From assembly GCF_020509005.1 (NCBI RefSeq), contig NC_063012.1, forward strand, positions 11,036,001 through 11,100,000: 64,000 nt of DNA. Reading direction: 5' to 3'. A program made the translations under genes and the position numbers. This stretch comes from Fulvia fulva. Its lineage: Eukaryota > Ascomycota > Dothideomycetes > Mycosphaerellales > Mycosphaerellaceae. A model generated the notes under the pieces. It worked only from the letters and a program-made list of their open reading frames with translations. It ran no database searches and was not told the DNA's origin. Of this stretch, positions 43,458 through 54,492 are shown in pieces (positions within the stretch are counted from its first letter, which is position 1; every line of letters starts with the position of its first letter).

Positions 43458-45454
43458 TCAGGGTTGGTCGACACGTGAGAACCTGTACGGCAGCGGTAGC
43501 ACTTACCCTTTTTCTTAAGGTCTTCGCGCTGCTCACGGTTGAGCGTAGGCAGGTTCTGTAGATGTGTCGGCAGATCCTCCTTCTTCTTGGTACCAGCGTA
43601 CTGTAGTGGGCGCTGTACCAAGGCACCTGCTACACCGGCAGCGGCACTAGCAACTGCGTTGCCGTTGTTCTGGTTGTTCTGGCCGCCATTGCTGTTCGAG
43701 TTGCCATTGCCCCGGGGGCGCTCCTTCTGCGGGTATAGTCGATCTGTCTCGTAGAAACTCTCGTCCAGTGCGGTGCACTCCTCGATAACGTCTTGCATGC
43801 TGTCTAGGCGGCGGTCGACTTCGCGGTCGCCGAAGGTCTTGATGAAGTACTTGCGGTTCAGTCGGTTACGGAACAGCATGAGCTCGGTCTCATCGGTCCA
43901 TGACATCCAGGCGCGCAACTTCGAGTAGCGGGCATGGAAGGCTACAAAGGTTTCGCCTTGTTCTTGCTTGCAGGTAGCAATGTCAACCATAGCCTTGGTT
44001 CCCTCATTGCGTGTGCCATATTGGCGTGTCATCCAGTCTAATAACTCTTCTCCAGTCTTGAACTCGTTGAAGGACTGCTGTCCAGGCACAGGGATCCTCG
44101 GCTTGATGCTTCGCTGAGGATCACCTTGTGTCCACCCATACACGAAGCGCAGACCATCTGCCTCAGTGCGGAAGGTTGCTACAGTCAGCTTTAGGAGAAC
44201 ACTGCTGTACCAGCTGTCGAAATTGGGGTCGTCATCGTTCTTGAAGTGCTTAGGGTCGGGCACACCCTTGCCGATCTCCATGCCGCGAGTGAGGGTGCGG
44301 TCAATGGTGAAGAGACGTTCTGGAAGGTCAACCAGTGGTGTCTGGGTGCGGGTGTTGCGCATTCTCGAGTCACGACTGTTGTTGGGTCCTGGTCGCGGAC
44401 GGTCGTTGTCACGTCCTCGGCCATTGTCGCCACGGTCATCGTCGTCTCCATCGTTATCGTTATCACCACCACCGCCACCGCCCCCTCCACCAGCAGCTTC
44501 GCGATACCTACGCAATAGCTGCTCGAGTGAGGTCTCGCGTGGGCGGGAACGAGAGGGTCGGCGGCCTGAGCGGCCCCTACCTCCGTTCTGTGTGGTGTCT
44601 CCTGCCTCAAGCCGAGCCTTCAGGTCATCGACTTCTTGTTGTAGGGCCTGGTTCTTCGCCTCAGCATCTTGTGCCTTCTTCTTCTCCTTCTCGCAGATCT
44701 CGCTGAACTGCTTGCACAGGTTGTTGGCTTCCTTGTATTTCTTCCCCAGCTCTTGCAACTTAGCTGGGTCGCAATCCTTCTTGCTCTTGAGATCTGCTGC
44801 CATTTTCTGTGTGACAAGCTCTTCACTTCGCAGCATCTTGTAGATGCGGTCGTATTCGGTGTACAGCGTGGTGTACTGGGTGTTCTGGAGGTCGTTGGCT
44901 CGCTCCATTACATCGAGTTGTCTGCCCTTAGTAATTGCCGTGTTGACTGCTTGTAGCACGAAGTCGTGGGTGGTCTTCGGGTGTTGGGATGCAAGGGTCG
45001 TGAGGTTGTCTGGGGTGACATTCTGGTATTCGGATGCGAGAATGTGTTCTGCCTCGTCGAGTGATAGATACACCTCGTCTGGGTCGCCGCCTGGGTTCTC
45101 TTCGAGCTTGAACTCGAACAGTTCTGTAAAGTCAATCTCACCACCTTCTTCTCGCTCGAAGGCCTTCTGGTAAGCTTTATCAATCTCTTGTTGTAGCGCG
45201 ACACCGGTGTCTACTGTGACCCGCCGGTTGTCGTCCTGTGTCTGACTCTGAGGAAAAGAGGAGAGGTCGGGGAAAAGAGATGTGCGCTGCTTGCTTTTGC
45301 CCTTAGGCTTAGGTGGCGGTCGCATGCCGCCGTTCGCTGTTTGTGAAGTCATGTTGTCTGGGTTCGGGGGAGGCGTGACGGTGCCTGTATCCTGACTGTC
45401 TACGAGCGCGCGACCACCTGCTGATGGTGTCGCCGCGTTGCGTTCTCTAGGCAT
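43328..45454 (-). CDS. Gypsy-A3 Gag, 708 aa
   Basis: Structural protein of the retrotransposon particle. In order: a basic/proline-rich N-terminus (1-80), an acidic segment (100-145), a long coiled coil (about 185-285) unusual for Gag, an Arg/Ser-rich segment (290-318), a nine-glycine run (322-330) followed by an Asp-rich stretch, a capsid core (about 400-565), an Asn/Gly linker (580-600), and one zinc knuckle with C652, C655, H660 and C667 (last spacing six residues instead of four). Length exceeds the usual 300-500 aa of fungal Gypsy Gags because of the N-terminal coiled coil. The ATG at 45454 is the first in the frame after the LTR. The last 130 nt overlap the pol frame. The frame is fully open and the A1 and A2 copies are colinear. 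Confidence 0.96.
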   Translation of the reverse strand: MPRERNAATPSAGGRALVDSQDTGTVTPPPNPDNMTSQTANGGMRPPPKPKGKSKQRTSLFPDLSSFPQSQTQDDNRRVTVDTGVALQQEIDKAYQKAFEREEGGEIDFTELFEFKLEENPGGDPDEVYLSLDEAEHILASEYQNVTPDNLTTLASQHPKTTHDFVLQAVNTAITKGRQLDVMERANDLQNTQYTTLYTEYDRIYKMLRSEELVTQKMAADLKSKKDCDPAKLQELGKKYKEANNLCKQFSEICEKEKKKAQDAEAKNQALQQEVDDLKARLEAGDTTQNGGRGRSGRRPSRSRPRETSLEQLLRRYREAAGGGGGGGGGDNDNDGDDDDRGDNGRGRDNDRPRPGPNNSRDSRMRNTRTQTPLVDLPERLFTIDRTLTRGMEIGKGVPDPKHFKNDDDPNFDSWYSSVLLKLTVATFRTEADGLRFVYGWTQGDPQRSIKPRIPVPGQQSFNEFKTGEELLDWMTRQYGTRNEGTKAMVDIATCKQEQGETFVAFHARYSKLRAWMSWTDETELMLFRNRLNRKYFIKTFGDREVDRRLDSMQDVIEECTALDESFYETDRLYPQKERPRGNGNSNSNGGQNNQNNGNAVASAAAGVAGALVQRPLQYAGTKKKEDLPTHLQNLPTLNREQREDLKKKGKCYRCRTGSHVSTNPECPMYGYDGDYRPPRPRNTTPNPNANLSSLAADPRQGNGTTAA

Positions 45455-45590
45455 CTGCGCGCTGTGCGCCTTACCGTGTTCTGTGTTCTGATGCGGCTCT
45501 GCGCGTTCTCGAGTTCTGCGGTTCTGTCTGTTCCTGTTGTTACGCGTCCCTTACCTAGATCCGCGATCTGGGTAGTAAGGTAGAACAAAC
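45455..45590 (-). other. Gypsy-A3 leader with putative primer-binding site
   Basis: Between the 5' LTR and the gag ATG. Directly after the LTR the sense strand reads GTTTGTTCTACC, conserved in A1 and A2. It lacks the usual TGG start, so the primer tRNA is not identified. A GATCCGCGATC palindrome lies near 45558-45569. Confidence 0.6.
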
Positions 45591-45774
45591 TGTAAGGGCG
45601 CGCGTACCATAGGGTCCGAATGAGATAGTTGTTGTTCTACGAAGCTACGAAAGAGGAGCGCGAGGCGCGGCGAAGTTATAAAGTAAAGCCAAGCCGCGCT
45701 AACCCGATGCAGAAGGTCCGCGGTTCAGCCGGGCCGACGCAGCTACAGTGAGGGGTCGCGGGCTGCCCGTGACA
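45591..45774 (-). repeat. Gypsy-A3 5' LTR
   Basis: 184 bp, with no difference from 38553-38736 found on direct reading. It should carry the promoter and the transcription start. Confidence 0.97.
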
Positions 45775-48700
45775 ACCCGTAATAATATAATATAGAAAGG
45801 CTCGAGACCTTATAGATTCTACTTCTACCTCTCTCTTTCTTAACTAGAAATTTATACGTAAATATATAATACCCCTATTCCCTTTGACGTAAAGCCGACG
45901 ACTAATACTAGGAGATAGAACGGCTACTACGCGGTAGATTATATACGCGGCCCTTATAGACGTAGTTATTAGCGATTATTACGAGTAAATGTTATACTAC
46001 GTCACCGACCTCGAATACGACATCGTCTTTAGCCTACCGTAGCTTATAGCGTACAACCTAAACATCTTCTAGGAGACAGGCGAGGTAGCATTTAGATCGG
46101 ATTACTACTTTAGTCACTGTCTATAGAATAAGACATCGATAATAGTATAATCCCTAAACTACCGTAAGAAGAAGAAGTAGGCACTAGTACGGTATAGACT
46201 AGAGCCCTTTACTAGAGAAGTAGCGAGCTTTATAGTAGGAGAGGTAGAGCTAAACGTCTTATTATATGACCTAGAAGACATAGACGATAAAGAAGTAGAC
46301 TACTAGGGCGTTTTCTAACGCGCGTAGGGGATATACGCGTACCGGCCTAGGGCTAAGTACTTCTACATTATGCCTACTAGGCGTAAGAGCGGCGGCGGAG
46401 AGCTTAAGCTAAGTGTAATAGCTACTAATAATCTAGACTAATTCTTAAATAAGTAGTTCAATTATAACCCGAAGGAGAAGTTGCCGCCGATATACTACGA
46501 TATTACGGACGCTTTCTTAGCTAAGGATTATAAAGGACTCCTACCTTACCGACTAGGCGTAGATTATAAGGTTTATATTAAGCCTAATAGTCTATAAGAG
46601 CTACTATACCGCAAGCCCTACGGCCTAGCTAAGAAGGAGAACGAGGCAGTTAAGAAATAGCTAGACGAGTAAATATCTAAAGGGAAGGTACGGAAAGTAG
46701 GGCAAAAGACGAGCTAGTCTCCTATACTAGTACTAGTAGTACGTAAGCCTAGAGGTAGGCTACGTATTTATATCGACTATAGAGGATTAAATGCGATCAC
46801 TATTAAGAACCGGTATCCGATTCCCTTAATATAAGAGACGCTTAACCGTATATACGGTAAGAAGTACTTTACGAAGCTAGACATTATAGTAGCCTTTAAT
46901 AAGTTACGGATAGCTAAAGGGCACGAGTAGTTAACGGCGTTTACGACACGATACGGCATCTACGAGTGTCTAGTGTTGCTATTCGGCTTATATAACGGAC
47001 TAGTATCGTTCTAATTATATATTAACAAGGTCTTATAAGAACACCTAGACGACTTTATGTCGGCCTACCTAGATAACGTACTTATCTTTAGTAACACCTT
47101 AGAGGAGTATATTAAATACGTGCGGAAGGTTCTTACTAAGCTACGCGATGTAGGACTTATAGTAGACATCGACAAAAGCGAATTCTACTAATAGAAGGTA
47201 AAGTATCTTAGGCTAATTATAACCCCTAACGGCATCGAGATAGACCCCGAGAAACTCGAATATATTTAGACATAGGAAGCTCCTAAGAACCTAAAGGATG
47301 TCTAGGCCTTCCTTAGATTTACCAACTTCTATAGGCGGTTTATCGAAGCATTTTCGCGTATAGCTACTCCTCTTATAAACCTGACCAAGTCGGACGGACT
47401 AAGTAATTATAAGAACAGAAGGATTCAATAGTTACTAGATTACTAACGAGCCTTTGACAATTTGAAAGCTACGTTTAGCAAAGCCGGCATGCTCGTACAT
47501 TACGTGCTAGGTAGGGAAACAGTAGTAGAGACAGATTCTTTAGATTTTATAAACGCCGGCGTACTTTTGTAGTATAACGAGAATAGTATACTACATCCTA
47601 TAGCCTTCTACTCGAAGAAGTTAAGTCTATAGGAGTACAATTATGAAATCTATAATAAGGAACTATTAGCTATTATTAAGGCTTTTAAGGAATAGAGACC
47701 CGAGCTCGCCTATAAGGTAGATAATAAGGACTTATAGCTAGTTAAGATTTATACCGACTATAAGAACCTAGAATACTTTATAAAGACAAGGTAGCTAAAT
47801 CGGCGACAAGCGCGTTAGGCTAAGTTCTTATTACAGTTCAACTTTAAGATAATATACCGTCTAGGACTTTAAGGTATAAAGCTAGATAGCCTAACGAGAC
47901 GTAGCTAGGACCTTCCGTAAGGGGTAGACGACCCTCGGAACTAGTATTAGTATTAGACATTGCTACCTCCTAAGCGATTCCTTAAGATCGCCTTACTATA
48001 GGTAATAGTAGAAGATACGCCGGAAGAAGAGGAACTAGTATAGCTAAACCCTAAAGCTAAAGAGTTTATACCTATAGAACGAGATACGCCTACTAAACAA
48101 CCGGCGACGCGTAAAAGTAAATAACCGGCGACGCGTAAAAGTTAGCGGGAAGCCGAACTCGAGTATCGAATGTCGACGGCGTACGTAACTAATAACGAGC
48201 TTAAGACCGCGATTAAGGACCTATAGAAAGACCGTGCTCCTACACTACTATAGAGAGCAAAGATTTACCTAGTATACTATAAAGTAGATAGCGACCTACT
48301 ATATATTCGAAATTAATACGACGGCTAGAGCTTATAGGTACTAAATGACCAAGCCTTATAGACTAGGATAATTATAATAAACTATAACGCTCTAGTAGTA
48401 GGCTATCTAGGACGAGCTCGTACTTATAAACTTGTAGTACGTGAATTCTACTAGCCTAGATTAGCGAGATCCGTACGTAGATACACCGCGAATTGCCGTA
48501 CCTACCGTATAATAAAATCTCTATACTCCTAGCCACTAGGATTATTATAGCCACTTCCTATTCTAGATCGGCCTTAGAAAAACATTGTAGTCGACTTTGT
48601 TATCGGACTCCTAGACAGTACTCTTAACGGCATAGTCTATAATAACATTATAACCGTTACTAATAGGCTTACTAAGGAAGTCGAGCTGATCCCTATTAGC

Positions 48701-50229
48701 GCGATAATAGTATAGAATACGGCAAGGCTTTTCCTTAAACATATGTTTTGTCGGCGCGGGTTTCCTAATACTATTATATTAGACCGTAGTAAGTAGTAGG
48801 TTGCTACCTTCTAGAAGAAACTCTATAAGATACTCCGTATAAATCGTAAGCTAAGTTCTTCGTATTACCTAGAAACTAATAGATAGTCAGAACGTACTAA
48901 CTAGGCGATAGAACAGTATCTTCGTATATTTACTAATAAGGTATAGGATAACTAGGTAGAATAGCTATGCCTTACTTAGTTCGCAATTAATAATTACCTA
49001 TCTAAGACTACTAGTATTTCGCCGTTCTTCGCTACCTTAGGCTATAACCCTAAGTTTATAGAGCGAGTTGACCTAAACGCTAGAAAGGAGGGAGGACTAA
49101 CTACTCTCTAGCGACTAGATACGCGATTAGTAGAAACCTTTATACGTCGAATTTACGAGCTTTATAAGCACCTTTAAGAGAATATACGAATATTATAAGC
49201 TCTCTAAGTAGAAGTAGCAAACCGCTACCAAAGCATTCCTCTAGACTATAAGGTAGGTGATTAGGTGTATCTTAGTACTAAGAATATCCGTACGACTCGA
49301 CTATCTAAGAAGCTAGATAGGAGATATACCGGCCCTTACTAGATTATAGAAGTTATACCGGCTAGACTCTCTTATCGACTGAAACTATTAGACGCTCTAG
49401 TAGGACTTAATAACTGCTTCTACACCTTACTACTACAACAAGCCGACCACCTCGATTTCCTACTACTTAAAGGGCAGTATCTAGCGCCGCTACTACTAAT
49501 AACTATCGAACCTAACACTACCGAGGCTAATATAGTAGCCGATATAGTAGTAGGACCTACGTATATATACGAGGTAGAAAAGATCCTTAATATATATACC
49601 CGTAAGCGGGTAGGCAAGGTGAAGAAGGGGTATAAGCGTAAGGTAGATATATAGTATAAGGTAAAATAGGCTAGATATTAGAACGAGGAGGATAGTAAGA
49701 CCTAGTAACCTATAGAGGACATCCTTAAACACGTAGCCGCCGCTATTATAGACTTTTACTATAACCGGCCGGAGTTGTCTACGCCTATAGGCTTCGTAGC
49801 TCTATCTAACTAGTCCCTACTAGCTACTAAGGTGCTCGGGCTCAATATAATCAGGGTCATTCCGAAAGATACCGTTATAAATAAGTCGCCTCGAGCCTTA
49901 CCTCTAATAGAATCTACTCCGTATATATTTGATACTCGAGTAGAGCCTATAGAGCCTACAATAATACCTAACTTTAGTTATAAGGACTATACGCGAGTAC
50001 TAGCCGAAGACAGACTTAGGTCTAGAGTAAGCTAGCTAACTAGGTAATATGTTTCTCGAAGGAAGCCGGTCGAGGATAGTCTTAATAGAGCAAATGCGAT
50101 GTTATCGGATAACGATAGGGCACTAGAGGATAATTAGGCGTTCGCGCGATTATAGAGCTCGATAGGCAAGTGGCCTTATAAGGTATATAACGCTTAGAGG
50201 ACTAAGGCGTGTTTTAGGAGGGGGGGTAC
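45775..50229 (+). pseudogene. Gypsy-A1 pol relic, main part
   Basis: Colinear with Gypsy-A3 pol from just before the protease to the polypurine tract (50215-50229). Recognisable parts are the protease around 45800-45830, RT (46750-47300), RNase H (47500-47880), integrase (48380-48960), the chromodomain (49560-49760) and the C-terminal extension, of which an open stretch of 67 codons remains at 49832-50035. RIP stops replace Gln and Trp codons throughout. Confidence 0.9.
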
Positions 50230-50413
50230 TATTACGGGCAGCCCGTGACCCCTTACTATAGCTACGTCGGCCCGGCTAAACCGCGGACCTTCCGTATTAG
50301 GTTAGCGCGGCTTAGCTTTACTTTATAACTTCGCCGCGCCTCGCGCTCCTCTTTCGTAGCTTCGTAGAACAATAACTATCTCGTTTAGACCCTATAGTAC
50401 GCGCGCCCTTATA
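50230..50413 (+). repeat. Gypsy-A1 3' LTR
   Basis: 184 bp, TATTACGGGCAGC...GCGCGCCCTTATA, preceded by the polypurine run GGAGGGGGGGTAC and followed by the GGTAC target duplication (50414-50418). Confidence 0.95.
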
Positions 50414-52485
50414 GGTACTAAGGTATATAGGTCTACGCCTTCCTTAGCTATATTAAGTAGCTTAACGAAGTACTTATACTTCTATAGTAGAAGCAGCTTA
50501 GTTAGCCTATCTATAGGTATATTATTAGTACTAAGATACTTAATCTTAATGTCTCCGCGCTAGTCTTACTATTAGAGCTAGTAGTAGTAGATATTAACGT
50601 AGCGTAGCTTTGTATTAAGCTTTTGCCCTTATTAGTTGATAAGGCGGATAGTTTACGGATTATTGTAGTATAAGTAGGTACGCTAATTAAACTAAAGGTA
50701 TATCTTAGCGAAGACTCGTTCCTACTATATAAGCTCTAAGGCGGCTTACAAAAGCCCGAGTAGCTTAGCCTCTATTAAGGACTTAGTAATAGTGATTTGT
50801 TTAGATGCCTTATAACCTACTAGTCTACTAATAAAGACCTAGCTATTTAAGCTAATCCTATTATTATTTATACTATAGGACGCGTCCGATACTCTAAAGA
50901 ACTCGTAGTTACTACCGAGGTGTTCTATTTAGCTATAAAGGCTAGTGATATATTTGCTAGCGCTATATATAAGGCAGAGGTTCTTAGTCTCTAGGAGATA
51001 GCGTAAGTACTAATCTATAAGCTTAAGGTATGTCTTAGTTAGCTTAGTTAGATACTACAATAGTATAGATAAGAAAAAGGCGATGTTAGGCCGCGTATAT
51101 ATAGCGGCAAAGTTAAGAGATCCTATACGTTATTAGTCCGTAAGGATAGCGATAGAGGTAGGTTAATAACCCTCTAGAACGGTCTAATTAAGGTGTCAAT
51201 CTACTAGTACTATCGTTTTACGTATATTTGTAGATATACTAAATTTAGCGGCTAGCTTCTTAATATAGTCTTCTTAAGAGAGCTATAGTAAGCGCTTGTT
51301 TCTATCGCGCGTAACCTTAATTCCTAGGAACTAGGAGAGATTACTAAGCTCGTATATCTCGTACTTAGTAAGTAGCCGCTACTTAATATTAGTAGTATAG
51401 GCCTTATACTTACGGTAGTAGAGTATAACTAGGTCGTTAACGTAAAAGAAGAATATAACCTTATTATTATAGTAGATATATTTGGAGTCCGATAGGAGTA
51501 CTAGTCTAAGGGAGGCTAGCGTCTCGGTTAGGGAGTTATATATAATAAAGGGGACTCCTTTAGACCGTAAAGGGCCTTAACTAGCTTAAGGGCATATCTA
51601 TAGGATAGCCTATCGATTCTAGGAGATAGTTATAGATATATAGTATATAGTAGGTCCGAGTTTAGGAAGGCGTTAATAATATCAAATTGTTCGGCTTCTA
51701 GGTCGAAGCTTACGGCTATAGTATAGTAGAGGCGGAATATACTTACTAGTAGTATAGCGGCGTATATATCTAAGTATGTTCCTTATAAATCGCCTCTTAT
51801 ATATAGCCTAGCCTTAAAGCTCTTAAACATACTATACTTGTCTAGTTTATATTTATATACCTACTTTAGTAATAGTAGTAGCTAAAGTCCCTCCTCTTAC
51901 TAAGCATTCTAATCCTTCTCTTCCTTTATTACCTATCTAAATGTGCCTATTACTAGGGCTTTAGCAAACTCCTTAGCTATAGCTTCGATCTACTATTAGG
52001 AGAAGCGGTGTTTTATAGCGGCTCGGTAGTTAGAAGGTTTAGGCGGAAGGTCATCGCGGTGTATAGAGGTAGTAGTATTACTACGCCTTAGAGGGCTATT
52101 GCCTTTTCGTATAGGGCTTCGATCGCTCTTATCGCGATAGGCGCGTGTTCTAGGTCGTATACCGGACATCAAGCCGATAATTATATTAGCGACTATAATC
52201 TAGTATAGTATATAGTAGAAGTAGGCCGTTCGTAGGCGCTTTCTATTCTCTATAACTATATAGTTAGACTCCTCTAGTATATAGAGCTCTAGCTCTAGGG
52301 GGAAGAGTAGTATATTAGACGTATTATTTATTAACGCGTCTTCTAGTAGTATGAATATAAATAGATATAGCTCGCGATTAGGGTCTATATTACCTATAAT
52401 CTCCTTACGGTCCTCTATAGTAAGGATATCTATTATCTACTACTATAGGGTGTCGTAGTAGTTAGTAGTATTATATACTAACTAC
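50414..52485 (-). pseudogene. Copia-A2 segment 2: RNase H to RT and linker of gag-pol, RIP-decayed
   Basis: It aligns with Copia-A1 from about 744 to 2808, covering the pol C-terminus: RNase H, reverse transcriptase and part of the linker. Stops are present throughout the former frame. At 52485 the alignment ends and an LTR of the same family begins in the opposite orientation, showing that Copia-A3 inserted here. The rest of Copia-A2 must lie beyond the right edge. Confidence 0.88.
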
Positions 52486-52600
52486 TATCGCGATCCGAGT
52501 ATATATATAGGTAACATCCTATTATTAAAACTTAAGGCTACGTACGCTAAGAATTAGGTAACTAATTAGTTACCTATAGCCTCTTTAAGAGTAATACTTA
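52486..52600 (+). repeat. Copia-A3 5' LTR, first part
   Basis: TATCGCGATCCGAG corresponds to TGTCGCGATCCGAG in Copia-A1 with RIP. It lies within Copia-A2 in opposite orientation; ACTAC precedes it, but the matching duplication would be outside the window. It is interrupted after the TA at 52599-52600 by Pogo-2. Confidence 0.88.
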
Positions 52601-52718
52601 ACGTGCTTTACTACCGAGCGGGCTATACTACCGAGCGGGCTATACTACCGAGCGGGCTACTTTTACTAAGAACTATACTACTTCTACTTTAATTACGACG
52701 GTATCTTAATACGAAGAC

Positions 52719-53238
52719 TATTATAGTCTCCCTATAGAGTGTATAGAAGGTGGGGACAGAAGAGCCTCAGAGTACTTAGAAGTCGTTAAGAAGTGACAGT
52801 CTAGCTTAGTATATAAGTGCTAAGAATTATATACCCCGTAATATTTACTACGGAACCTAGCCCTCTAAATTCACCCCTCTACTAAACCTTAACAGATTCA
52901 CTTCGGCTCGTGACTATGTGACTCACGGCACTCCCGCGAGCACCCGCGACTACGCTAGACCCTAGAAGAAGCACGTAGAAGACTCGGAACGTAGGGTAGG
53001 TTAGAATAAGGTTTTGAGTAAAGCTACTAAGCGCGGCTTCGTACGGGTTAGCCCTATTAATGCGGGGACACGCACTCGCGAGGGTCGCGTATAAATATCT
53101 GGCCTTCCCTAGGCCTCTCTTACTTTCTTCGTCTTTTGTTTTATGTAGCAATTATACTATACCCTTTTATATCTATACTTCGTACCTACATTCTCGCTTT
53201 TACCCTCGTATCTTATAGGCTAGGCTCTCGCCCTAACA
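52719..53238 (+). repeat. Gypsy-B 5' LTR
   Basis: 520 bp, TATTATAGTCTCCC...CGCCCTAACA. It retains several CA/TG sites also seen in the 3' LTR. Confidence 0.94.
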
Positions 53239-53249
53239 TTACAAAAGAC

Positions 53250-54492
53250 TAACAAACCGTTAACTACTCGAGTCATCCTTATAGGTGACCACGCTACCGA
53301 TAGAGGTGTCAACCTCGACAACTAAGACACTCTATTCCACTTCAGTAAGTAGACTAATATCCCCTTCTCGAACGCCGCTACCTTCGGTGCCTAGGTAAAC
53401 GCTAACCCCGACACCGCCTACGCTCTTATTAACCGCACCGTCTCCTCTTTCCGCGAGACCGCCTAGTAGGTCGAGCAAGCAAATAACTAAGTAACATACC
53501 TTTAAGGTATTATAAACACCTTCTAGAACCTCGCCCCGTACGCCGACGATAACCGCCGCTAGTACTTCTCTAAGAAGGTTAACGACCTAGACGAGTTCGA
53601 CGGTAATAAGAGCAAGTTTGAGGCATTTGAGACATAGCTTACTATCAAGCTATTAGCTAATACCGACCACTTTCCGTAAGGGAAGGACAAAGTTACGTAC
53701 GTCTTCTCCCTCCTTCGGGAAGACGCCGCGGCTTAGGTATAACACTATATCGATAACGCTACGTAGACTATCGGCTGCCCGGACGTCCTTACCTTAATAT
53801 AGGACCTCCGTGCTGCCTTTAGTGATCTAGACCGTAGAGCCACCGCCTAGAACGCTATCTATAACCTCCTCTAGAAGAACAAGAGCTTCGCCGAGTACCT
53901 CGCGGCCTTTAACCGCGACATCGGGTTCACCGGCTATAACGAAGAGACTAAGAAGAGCACTCTCCGCCGTGGTTTGTTATTAGAGCTTCTTCGAGCCCTC
54001 GAGGACAAGGACGTCGGTACTATAAGCTTCCGTAAGCTCGTCGAGACCTACTAGCGCCTCGACTCTAACATAAAACACACCGCCTCTCTCCTCGCTTCCC
54101 GTTCTTAAGGTCGTTAGCCTCGTAGTCCCGGAAGCCACTTCGCTACTCTACTAGGCGCCGCCGCTCCTACGGCTCTCCCTCCCGTCTCTATAGGTAACGC
54201 TATAGATCTTAGCGCTAGTACCGCCGTCCCTCGAGTCTAGGGCCTCGTTAACGGTAAGCTTACTCCCGAAGAGAAGCTTCGCCGTCGCTAGGCCGGACTC
54301 TATACCTACTACGGCGGTCTAGGCTATATCGTAGCTAACTATCCGTAGCTCGCTACCCGTAACGCCCGTAACCCGGTTCGCGGCGCTATCGGCGCTATCG
54401 AGCCTACTCCTACTACTCCCGCTAAGTAGGAAAAAGCCTAGGTCTTCCTTATCGACGCGATAAAGACTAAGAACAACGTTTACCGAAAGTGA
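53250..54492 (+). pseudogene. Gypsy-B gag relic
   Basis: One frame is readable for about 400 codons, interrupted only at former Gln and Trp codons. It includes a capsid-like region with FDGNKSKFEAFET (about 53600-53635) and a knuckle YTYYGGLGYIVANY (54302-54343), in which each Cys and the His read as Tyr through RIP. It ends near TGA at 54490. Gag forms the particle. The start codon cannot be placed. Confidence 0.8.

Larger units (their letters stand above)
38553..45774 (-). mobile_element. Gypsy-A3: intact chromodomain Gypsy retrotransposon
   Basis: Two 184-bp LTRs, identical by eye, enclose gag, a -1 shifted pol and a polypurine tract. There are no RIP-type stops, and normal CA/TG content contrasts with the surrounding Gypsy-A1, into which it inserted in the opposite orientation. 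LTR identity means very recent insertion. At the junctions only ACC is shared (GTTACC to the left, ACCCGT to the right), not the 5 bp seen for the other Gypsy copies here. Confidence 0.97.
23041..50413 (+). mobile_element. Gypsy-A1: RIP-decayed chromodomain Gypsy element carrying three insertions
   Basis: 184-bp LTRs (23041-23224 and 50230-50413) are flanked by GGTAC on both sides. The internal pieces are 23225-24567, 31863-31980, 37567-38552 and 45775-50229. Joined, they follow Gypsy-A3 gag-pol in the opposite orientation. The inserted elements are Gypsy-A2, LINE-A3 and Gypsy-A3. Heavy RIP (CA to TA, TG to TA) has put stops through both genes. Confidence 0.95.

Noticed and set aside
44166..44843. 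225-codon plus-strand frame with Arg/Ser and proline runs
   Set aside because: It lies wholly antisense to intact Gypsy-A3 gag, and its low complexity mirrors the Gly/Asp/Arg-rich gag codons. The decayed copies do not keep it as a continuous frame.
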